A DNA stretch of 64,000 nt from positions 62,001 to 126,000 of the forward strand of contig NZ_JUGR01000002.1 in assembly GCF_000800015.1 (NCBI RefSeq), written 5' to 3'. The notes below the pieces were generated by a model. It ran no database searches, was not told the origin of the DNA, and worked only from the letters and a program-made list of their open reading frames with translations. The stretch is from Terriglobus sp. TAA 43 (lineage in GTDB: Bacteria; Acidobacteriota; Terriglobia; Terriglobales; Acidobacteriaceae). How positions within the stretch are numbered: position 1 is the first letter of the stretch; every line of letters begins with the position of its first letter. Positions 53,500-59,911 of this stretch are shown here, piece after piece. Made by a program: the position numbers and the translations under genes.

Positions 53500-53546
53500 G
53501 CAAGTAGATACTTGTATTCTGGAAATGGATGCAAGTTTTTACTTAT
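53500..53546. promoter_or_regulatory. Operators of the TetR/NmrA pair and the NmrA promoter
   Basis: A perfect inverted repeat CAAGTA-GA-TACTTG (53501-53514) and a near copy CAAGTT-TT-TACTTA (53532-53545) lie between the divergent genes. On the minus strand TTGCAT (53529-53534) and TATCTA (53505-53510) are 18 bp apart; the first operator covers the -10 box. This is a typical place for TetR repression of both genes. Confidence 0.65.
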
Positions 53547-53573
53547 GTTTGTAAATTCTGCGAAAATCACAAC

Positions 53574-54200
53574 GTGGCAGTCTTTGACCCCAACCGGAAA
53601 CGAAACGCACGCGGCGAACAACGTCAGCAGGAACTGCTACATGCAGCCGCCACCGTCTTCGCACGCCTTGGTTATCACGAGACCACCACCAACGCCATCG
53701 CTGCGGAAGCAGGCGTGTCCCCCGCCACGCTCTATCAGTTCTTTCCCAATAAAGACGCCATCGCCAGCGCGCTCACTGCGTCATACGCGCGCGAAATGGC
53801 CGACGCAGAACGCGCACTCGACCCGGAATTTTCCTTAGACTTCCACGAAGCCATCCACGCCCTGCTCGACCTCTGCATGCGCTACAACCGCGAGAAGCCG
53901 GAGTTCCACACGCTGGTCCTCAACGCACCACTCTCCGATGACGCACGCCACGAAAAACACCAGCTAGGCCAGGTCTTCGTAGACTTCATCGCAGAGCGCC
54001 TGCACCGCGCACAACCCAACCTCTCACGCGCCGAACGCACCCACCACGGTCAGGTCGCGCTACTCATCTTCCGCGGCATCCTCGATGAACTCACCACAGC
54101 CACACGCGCCACACGGCCACGCCTTCAACAGGCAATGCACGACGCAGTTCTCCGCTACCTCGAACCACTACTCCCCGCAAGTAAACGCAGCAAAGCCTAA
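53574..54200 (+). CDS. TetR/AcrR-family transcriptional regulator
   Basis: 208 aa from GTG 53574, chosen because the upstream ATG at 53529 would place coding sequence over the operator repeats. The DNA-binding domain (about 12-60) reads QELLHAAATVFARLGYHETTTNAIAAEAGVSPATLYQFFPNKDAIASAL, a clear TetR_N HTH. The helical C-terminal part (about 70-200) has no recognised ligand signature, only conserved helices (EAIHALLDLCMRYNREKPEFHTLVL). Likely represses the divergent NmrA-type gene and itself. Confidence 0.9.
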   Translation: MAVFDPNRKRNARGEQRQQELLHAAATVFARLGYHETTTNAIAAEAGVSPATLYQFFPNKDAIASALTASYAREMADAERALDPEFSLDFHEAIHALLDLCMRYNREKPEFHTLVLNAPLSDDARHEKHQLGQVFVDFIAERLHRAQPNLSRAERTHHGQVALLIFRGILDELTTATRATRPRLQQAMHDAVLRYLEPLLPASKRSKA

Positions 54201-54221
54201 AAGCCACAAACATCGAAGCTG

Positions 54222-54371
54222 GTCATTCTGAGCGAAGCGAAGAATCCCGAATGAACCATCGCATCTCCTACACAGCCCGCCCCTTCGGCCACAGAAACGG
54301 GTCCCACATCTCGACTTTGAGATGTGGGACCAGCTTCGCAAAGCGAAGCTCATACGATTCGTAAGAATCGT
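54222..54371. repeat. Composite hairpin repeat, copy 6
   Basis: Same order as copy 5: GTCATTCTGAGCGAAGCGAA(GAATC), GAACCATCGCA, CAGAAACGGGT, hairpin A CCCACATCTC-GACTTT-GAGATGTGGG (54303-54328), hairpin B GCTTCGC-AAA-GCGAAGC (54333-54349), and hairpin C ACGATTC-GTAA-GAATCGT (54354-54371). It lies between the convergent TetR and TIGR03435 genes. Confidence 0.8.
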
Positions 54372-54392
54372 CATCCTGTACAAAGGAAACCC

Positions 54393-55238
54393 CTAGTTCG
54401 GGCTCGGTCGCTCAATACTATCGACAACCCAAATCATCGACGACACTTCTTCCTTATCAGCCTTCAGACCCAACGCGCGCAAATCGTAAGGTACAGGCGG
54501 AGCGGAGTCCTCATCGGCTGGCAAACGGCGCAATACAAACTTGTATCTGCCTTTTAAACCGGTCTGGTCTTCCACCGTATGTTGCGACGTGAAGGTGAGA
54601 TAGCTCGCCAGAGAAGACATGGAAGTGTTGTAAAAGGTGTAAGTTCGCTCGCCATTCTGCATCGCAAAAACAAACATGGCGCCATCCGAGAAGGGCTGTC
54701 CCGCCCCTCCCTCAGGCAAGCTTGAATCCTCCACCAACGCGGTCGCCTTGGCCCCAATGCGCAAGGCGTAGCCGGTAGTCTTCGTTGGCTCACTGTGGAT
54801 GCGTAACTTACAGCGCTCTTCCAAAACCTGTCGAAGCATCTGCTGCAACACCGGAGATGTTTGAGCGAAGTTCTGTTTCAGGCTGCTCCAATGGGCAACA
54901 TCCGCTGGAGCCACCTTCGCCTGTAGGTCATAGTTCTCACTGCCGAGCCACGAAGGGGCGCTCTTCAAATCGTCAAAATGATTAAAAAGGGGTGCCGGAA
55001 AATAGGCGACTAAAAGCGTGTCTACTAATGGGAGTCCAATCGCCTCATAGCCATCCGGCGGTACCTTCATACCTCTTCCCGACGAACTGCCACTCGGTCG
55101 AATCGAGACCACATCAAACTTCAGAGATTTGGCGTCATCGACTCCACTATTCACTTGGGACACAGCAGTGGTCCCCATGGAAAAACAAAGAACTCCCGCA
55201 AGTAAGGGAACAAGAGCTGCGCGTGACGCTATTCTCAT
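54393..55238 (-). CDS. TIGR03435-family secreted protein
   Basis: 281 aa with a signal peptide (AALVPLLAGVLCFSMGTTAVSQ). KFDVVSIRPSG at about 40 and the sequence of helices (LRQVLEERCKLRIHSEPTKTTGYALRIG) and GAMFVFAMQNGERTYTFYN, VEDQTGLKGRYKF, are characteristic of TIGR03435, a family greatly expanded in Acidobacteriota. Function unknown; members are often close to sigma factors or M56 peptidase regulators, but none adjoins this copy. It is AT-richer than neighbours. Confidence 0.82.
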   Translation of the reverse strand: MRIASRAALVPLLAGVLCFSMGTTAVSQVNSGVDDAKSLKFDVVSIRPSGSSSGRGMKVPPDGYEAIGLPLVDTLLVAYFPAPLFNHFDDLKSAPSWLGSENYDLQAKVAPADVAHWSSLKQNFAQTSPVLQQMLRQVLEERCKLRIHSEPTKTTGYALRIGAKATALVEDSSLPEGGAGQPFSDGAMFVFAMQNGERTYTFYNTSMSSLASYLTFTSQHTVEDQTGLKGRYKFVLRRLPADEDSAPPVPYDLRALGLKADKEEVSSMIWVVDSIERPSPN

Positions 55239-55355
55239 CGAACTTCACCTGCATGAAGATGGCGAATCATTAGCTGGCGAAAAAATAGCATACGCAAAGA
55301 GGACATGGCTATGTAGTATTCGTTAGAGTCAACTTTTTAATACCAATTTGACAAC

Positions 55356-56243
55356 TCACTTCGCCGACTTCGCAGTGTCACGCACCAACTTGGCGAACGG
55401 CTCAACAATGCGCTCTCGATCGCGTCTCCAGGCCATCGCAATATCCCAACGAGCCTCCGTCTTACGAACGGAATGAAAGGCCACACCCGGAACCCGCATA
55501 CGTCGAGCAGTCGAAGGAACAAGACTCACACCAAGTCCCGCACGCACCAGGCTCAGCACTGTGAATAGTTCTTTCGCCTCCTGGACCACATTCGGCTGAA
55601 AGCCAGCCAGCGCACACAGGCTCAACGCATGACTGTGATATGTTGCTGAAGTTGATCTGCCAATCAACACAAACGGCTCATCACGTAGGTCACGTAACGA
55701 GGCTGTGGCGGCATGCTTGCCAGAAGCAGCGACTGCAATAAGCAATTCTTCTCGAAGCACTACAAGCGTCTTCAGCTTGCTGTGTCGGACTGGCATCCGA
55801 ACAAACCCCAAGTCAATTGAGCCTTCCAGCAGAGCATCCATCTGCGCACGGCTACTCATGTCCTGCATCTCCAAACGCATCTTCGGGAACGCAGCGCGAT
55901 ACGCAATCACCGACTGCGGCAACAGATCACTCAACGTCGCAATCCCAAACCCAATGCGAAGCGTGCCAACCTCACCCGTACTTGCCTCACGCGCAAAGCT
56001 TTCAAAACTCGCCCCTGCACGAACAAGCTCTGCTGCCCTTTCCAGCAAAACCGTTCCCGCAGAAGTAAGGCTCACCTGCCCGGTAGTCCTCGTAAACAGC
56101 GAGGCAGCAAGCTCACTCTCAAGTCGCTGTATCTGTTTCGTCAGAGTTGGTTGCGCAACATAGAGACGCTTTGCTGCCCTGCCAAAATGCAGCTCCTCTG
56201 CCAAAACAACGAACGATCGCAGTGCATCCAGATTCACGCTCAT
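55356..56243 (-). CDS. LysR-family transcriptional regulator
   Basis: 295 aa; start ATG 56243 (a TTG two codons upstream is possible). The winged HTH (about 1-60) reads LDALRSFVVLAEELHFGRAAKRLYVAQPTLTKQIQRLESELAASLF, and the substrate-binding domain (about 90-295) follows with EVGTLRIGFG. Divergent from the MFS gene with 71 bp between, containing an inverted repeat. It probably senses the transported compound or a related metabolite. Confidence 0.92.
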   Translation of the reverse strand: MSVNLDALRSFVVLAEELHFGRAAKRLYVAQPTLTKQIQRLESELAASLFTRTTGQVSLTSAGTVLLERAAELVRAGASFESFAREASTGEVGTLRIGFGIATLSDLLPQSVIAYRAAFPKMRLEMQDMSSRAQMDALLEGSIDLGFVRMPVRHSKLKTLVVLREELLIAVAASGKHAATASLRDLRDEPFVLIGRSTSATYHSHALSLCALAGFQPNVVQEAKELFTVLSLVRAGLGVSLVPSTARRMRVPGVAFHSVRKTEARWDIAMAWRRDRERIVEPFAKLVRDTAKSAK

Positions 56244-56263
56244 TCCCAAAAGCTATCAAGATG

Positions 56264-56280
56264 TGACGAATAATTCATCA
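56264..56280. promoter_or_regulatory. Inverted repeat in the LysR/MFS intergenic region
   Basis: TGACGAAT-A-ATTCATCA, one mismatch, in the 71-bp divergent gap. It contains a T-N11-A type spacing and is a plausible LysR-type binding site. Confidence 0.4.
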
Positions 56281-56314
56281 TCAGAACGAGCCCTGTTGCC
56301 CCTCTAATAAAAGC

Positions 56315-57511
56315 ATGAGCCGTACCGCAAAATGGGCAATCGCTTCCCTCTTCCTTGCCGATGGCATTGGATTCGGCGTTTGGGCAGCACATGTTCCAGT
56401 GATTCAGACGAACCTGCACCTGGATACCGCAGGACTATCGTTCATCCTGCTGAGCCTTGTCGCCGGGTCCATCCTGTCCATGCCGCTCGCCGGATTCTTC
56501 ATCACAAAGTTCAGCAGCCGCTCCACCGTGCGAGTCGCAGCCGCCTGCTACATCCTCGCCATCGCACTACTGGCAGCCTTTAAATCGCATTGGACTTTCA
56601 TGCTGGGAGCGGGTTTGTTTGGCGCATCCAAAGGCGCGCTCGACGTTTCCGTAAACGCACAGGCACTTGCAGTGGAAGCGCACGAACAACGCTCATGCAT
56701 CAACTTTTGCCAGGGCTGCTGGAGCGTCGGCGGCCTCTTCGGTTCCGGAATCTCCAGCGTCCTGCTGCATCATCACTTCACAGCCAGCACCGACCTCTTC
56801 CTGTGCGCCGGTGTCCTCTTCCTCGTATGCCTCCCATCCTTCAAAGGAGGCCTCGTCGCGGATCCCTTCGCTCAAAAGCAGGAATCCGGCGGCTCACACT
56901 TTGATCCCTATCTCATCAAACTCGCCATACTCGCCTTCTTCGGCCTCTTTGCCGAGGGCTCCGTGGGCGACTGGGCCGCGGTTTATCTCCACCTGAACGT
57001 CGGCACAACACTCTCGTGGGCCGCCGCGGGCTACGCCGGATATGCCATCTGCATGGCCGCCTCGCGCTTCACCGGCGGATGGCTCCTCGCGCGCTTTTCT
57101 GAGGCCAACGTGCTCTTCGGCAGCGGCGTTCTCGTCGCGATCGGCTTCAGCACCTTCCTGCTCGCCCCAACGTGGCCACTCGGCTTTGCCGGTCTGGGAC
57201 TCACAGGCGTGGGCATGGCCAACATCGTCCCCATCGTCATTAAGGCGTCGGAACGATCCACCCGCATGAGCGCAGGCGCAGCCATCTCCATGGTCTCAAC
57301 CGTCGGCTATTTCGGACTGCTAGCCGGCCCACCGCTCATCGGCTGGGTAGCGCACGCAACCACCCTGCGGTTCGCTCTCGTACTCATCATCACCGCCGGC
57401 CTCATCGTCGCCGCCGGCCCACGCTTCACAAAATTCTCGACGGAAGAGCCATCGGAGCCCGCAGCAAACCCCGTCACCTCCAACCTCGGCGAGCCAAACC
57501 CCGTATCCTGA
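56315..57511 (+). CDS. MFS transporter (YbjJ-like)
   Basis: 398 aa, 12 membrane helices. The N-terminal segment (ASLFLADGIGFGVWAAHVPVIQTNLHLD) and the loop FGASKGALDVSVNAQALAVE are typical of the YbjJ/YfmO-type drug or sugar transporter branch that I recall as MFS without defined substrate. It is controlled in all probability by the divergent LysR gene. Followed by rsmB after seven bp. Confidence 0.88.
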   Translation: MSRTAKWAIASLFLADGIGFGVWAAHVPVIQTNLHLDTAGLSFILLSLVAGSILSMPLAGFFITKFSSRSTVRVAAACYILAIALLAAFKSHWTFMLGAGLFGASKGALDVSVNAQALAVEAHEQRSCINFCQGCWSVGGLFGSGISSVLLHHHFTASTDLFLCAGVLFLVCLPSFKGGLVADPFAQKQESGGSHFDPYLIKLAILAFFGLFAEGSVGDWAAVYLHLNVGTTLSWAAAGYAGYAICMAASRFTGGWLLARFSEANVLFGSGVLVAIGFSTFLLAPTWPLGFAGLGLTGVGMANIVPIVIKASERSTRMSAGAAISMVSTVGYFGLLAGPPLIGWVAHATTLRFALVLIITAGLIVAAGPRFTKFSTEEPSEPAANPVTSNLGEPNPVS

Positions 57512-57518
57512 AACCAGC

Positions 57519-58757
57519 GTGAAATCGAACAACCAACCCGCCATCTCCCCCGCGCGCGAAGCCGCCATCCAGATCCTCTATCGCGTCATGTCCAGCGCCG
57601 CCCACTCTGACGACCTGGTGCACTCCCCCGCCGTCAGCCGCCTCTCCCCGGAAGACCGCAACCTGACCACCGCCCTCGTTCTCGGCGTCCTCCGCTGGCA
57701 GTTGCAGCTCGACGCCGTGATGCGCCCCATGCTGCAGCGACCCGACGCCGAACTCCACGACGCCGCCCTGCTAGCCCTGCGCCTCGGCATCTTCCAATTG
57801 CTCCACATGGACCGCATCCCGCCGCACGCCGCCATCAACGAAAGCGTTGAAATGGCCCGCGCCAACGGAGCCGCCCACGCCGCTGGCATGGTCAACGCCA
57901 TCCTTCGCCGCGTCCAGCGCGAAAAGGAAACACCCCAGCGGACCCCGCTGGTCGTCGCCATGACGCCCGAAGAACAGGCCCACCCCGAGTGGCTGATCAC
58001 CCGCTGGCGCAAGAACTTCGGCAACGCTACCACCCGCCGCATCGCCGCCTACGACCAGCAGGAACCGCCCTCCGGCCAGCTCTACACCCCGGAAGAGGGT
58101 CTGCCCCAGATCGACGACGGCTCACGCCTCATCGCCGAAGTCACCGCCGCCGCCGTCCCCAATCCCAAGCGGATCCTCGACTGCTGCGCCGCTCCCGGCG
58201 GCAAAACAGCCATCCTCGCCATACGTCATCCGCAGGCAGAAATCATTGCATGCGACGTCAGCCCCAAACGCCTGGAAGCCATGCGGAAACGAATGGATCG
58301 CTCCGAATCCACCAAGCATGTGAAGACGCTCCTGGCCGACATGACCGCCCCTCCCGCCGACTTGCAAGCCGAAAAATTCGACCTCATCCTCTGCGACGCA
58401 CCTTGTAGTGGAACTGGAACTCTTTCCCGCAACCCAGAGATTCGTCATCGCTTACGACCAAGCGATCTACCCCGACAAGTCGATCGTCAAAAAGCGCTTC
58501 TGAGACAAGCGCTCCAACTACTCGCACCCGGGGGACGCTTGATCTACTCCACGTGCTCGCTCGAACCCGAGGAAAATCTGGAAGTCGTAACCGCGGCAAC
58601 CGTCGCCGGAACCTACCGCTCCATCGACCTCTCATCCCTACTCCCAGAGTCCGTCTCATCCGCAGCCATCGGCGGCACACTCCGAACCCTGCCCGGCACC
58701 CAACCCTGTGACGGCTTCTTCGCCGCCCTGCTGGAAGCCACCCCTAGCTCACCGTAA
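57519..58757 (+). CDS. rsmB: 16S rRNA (cytosine-967-C5)-methyltransferase
   Basis: 412 aa from GTG 57519. The N-terminal NusB-like helical domain (about 10-140) is followed by the SAM-binding methyltransferase domain: LDCCAAPGGKTAIL (motif I), CDVSPKRLEAM, DAPCSGTGTLSRNPEIR (motif IV, with PC nucleophile region) and YSTCSLEPEENLEVV (motif VI, with the catalytic Cys of TCS). It methylates C967 of 16S rRNA. It overlaps the convergent DUF1398 gene by 14 bp. Confidence 0.92.
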   Translation: MKSNNQPAISPAREAAIQILYRVMSSAAHSDDLVHSPAVSRLSPEDRNLTTALVLGVLRWQLQLDAVMRPMLQRPDAELHDAALLALRLGIFQLLHMDRIPPHAAINESVEMARANGAAHAAGMVNAILRRVQREKETPQRTPLVVAMTPEEQAHPEWLITRWRKNFGNATTRRIAAYDQQEPPSGQLYTPEEGLPQIDDGSRLIAEVTAAAVPNPKRILDCCAAPGGKTAILAIRHPQAEIIACDVSPKRLEAMRKRMDRSESTKHVKTLLADMTAPPADLQAEKFDLILCDAPCSGTGTLSRNPEIRHRLRPSDLPRQVDRQKALLRQALQLLAPGGRLIYSTCSLEPEENLEVVTAATVAGTYRSIDLSSLLPESVSSAAIGGTLRTLPGTQPCDGFFAALLEATPSSP

Positions 58758-59160
58758 CCGCAGGGTACGCCTCCACATATTCCTGGTCGTCGCTGCCGGT
58801 GTAGGTCACCGTTCGCCCCTCCAGGTCCACCTCATAACGAACAACTCCGGCTCGCCACGTAGCCTCCAGAAACTCGGGGAAGGTACTCTCGCCAGCCTGA
58901 TCGGTCCGCAGCGCTCTGATCAGTGCCTCCCGATCAAAGTCCGGAACATCCACCGCCCCCGACACCAGCGGCGAACCCTGCATCACCACCGGACCATCGT
59001 CCGTGAGATACAAGCTCTGCGACGACGGAAGAGACCACACATTCCGTTTCACTCCGGCCTGCCGCAAGACCTCGGCCAAGTAGGGAAAGCCACCCACGCG
59101 CGGACGATTCGCCTGCGCCCGCCCCATCGCACCCATCAAATTGTCGATCGCCTTGCTCAT
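58744..59160 (-). CDS. DUF1398-family protein
   Basis: 138 aa with GGGGTG before ATG. The stretch TWRAGVVRYEVDLEGRTVTYTGSDDQEYVEAYPAV at the end and the central FDREALIRALRTDQAGESTFPEFLEA fit DUF1398, a small, soluble family of uncharacterised function (sometimes labelled phage envelope protein). It begins 10 bp after the MarR stop, so it is in the MarR operon and probably under its control. Confidence 0.7.
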   Translation of the reverse strand: MSKAIDNLMGAMGRAQANRPRVGGFPYLAEVLRQAGVKRNVWSLPSSQSLYLTDDGPVVMQGSPLVSGAVDVPDFDREALIRALRTDQAGESTFPEFLEATWRAGVVRYEVDLEGRTVTYTGSDDQEYVEAYPAVTVS

Positions 59161-59170
59161 AGCTCACCCC

Positions 59171-59653
59171 TCACTCGGTTGGAACATCACGGATCTGGTT
59201 CTGCTGCGCCAGTTTGACCAGGACCTGAAGCAGAACTTCGCGCTCGTTTTCAGTGAGACAATCAAAGAACTGCGCTTCATTCTGATCGGCCAATTCAGCC
59301 AGAACAGGCAGGTTCCGCTTCCCGGCTTGCGTAACGGAAAGCAGCCGGAACCGGCCGTCCGCACGATTCGCTTCCACCCGGATCCACTTTTTCGCTTCAA
59401 GCTTGTCGACGATCTTGGATACCGCCCCGCGAGTCAGCCCGAGAGCATCCGCCAGCTCGGCCGGCGCCGCTTCACCGCGCGAGTAAAGCTCACGTAGTAC
59501 CACCCACTCGGCCACGGAAGTCTGTTGTTCCCCTAAAGCTCGGCTAAAACCGGCCGAAACAGCGTTCGACACGCGCCGAAGCCAAAACCCGAGATGGCTT
59601 TCAAGGCCCGGAACGCTGTCGATTTGGCTCGCTTCACTTTCCATGGAAACCAT
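59171..59653 (-). CDS. MarR-family transcriptional regulator
   Basis: 160 aa, start ATG 59653 (others at 59665 GTG and 59644 ATG). Helices and winged HTH are clear: TSVAEWVVLRELYSRGEAAPAELADALGLTRGAVSKIVDKLEAKKWIRVEANRADGRF, followed by the wing (FRLLSVTQAGKRNL) and the dimerisation helix. It probably represses its own operon with DUF1398, since paired palindromes overlap its start. Confidence 0.9.
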   Translation of the reverse strand: MVSMESEASQIDSVPGLESHLGFWLRRVSNAVSAGFSRALGEQQTSVAEWVVLRELYSRGEAAPAELADALGLTRGAVSKIVDKLEAKKWIRVEANRADGRFRLLSVTQAGKRNLPVLAELADQNEAQFFDCLTENEREVLLQVLVKLAQQNQIRDVPTE

Positions 59654-59670
59654 TATGATTTCCACGGAAA
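59638..59670. promoter_or_regulatory. Paired operator of the MarR operon
   Basis: Two near-identical palindromes, TTTCCATGGAAA (59638-59649) and TTTCCACGGAAA (59659-59670), with centres 21 bp apart, so two turns of the helix and the same face. They cover the start codon region of the regulator gene. No gene divergent to it uses them within 240 bp. Confidence 0.6.
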
Positions 59671-59874
59671 CTGTCTGTCAAGAAGAGACCTTCGATTGGG
59701 TGCGTCTATACCCAAGAAAGTGAACGGCCACTCACACCCATAAGTTCCCTTATGGACATAAGTGGCCGCATAACATTTTCCGTACTTTACTTACTAACTA
59801 TCGTTAATCCTGAAACTCGCATGCGTGAGATAAGTAACTACCCAATTACAGGCTAGCCTCACGCTCAATGTAAA

Positions 59875-59904
59875 TTGGGCCGCCACATTTCTATGGCGGC
59901 CCAA
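59875..59904 (-). terminator. Terminator of the Ig/beta-helix gene
   Basis: TTGGGCCGCCA and TGGCGGCCCAA form a perfect 11-bp stem, 8-nt loop, eight bases after the stop of the surface protein. Minus-strand tail ATTTACATT. The 59654-59911 gap also holds an AT-rich stretch (59740-59870) without a recognisable gene. Confidence 0.7.
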
Positions 59905-59911
59905 CCTGGGT

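Noticed and set aside
39081-54371. Insertion sequences as explanation for the intergenic repeats
   Set aside because: No transposase frame, no terminal repeats with target duplication and each copy is under 160 bp; a palindromic intergenic element fits better. No RAYT-type gene was seen in the window.
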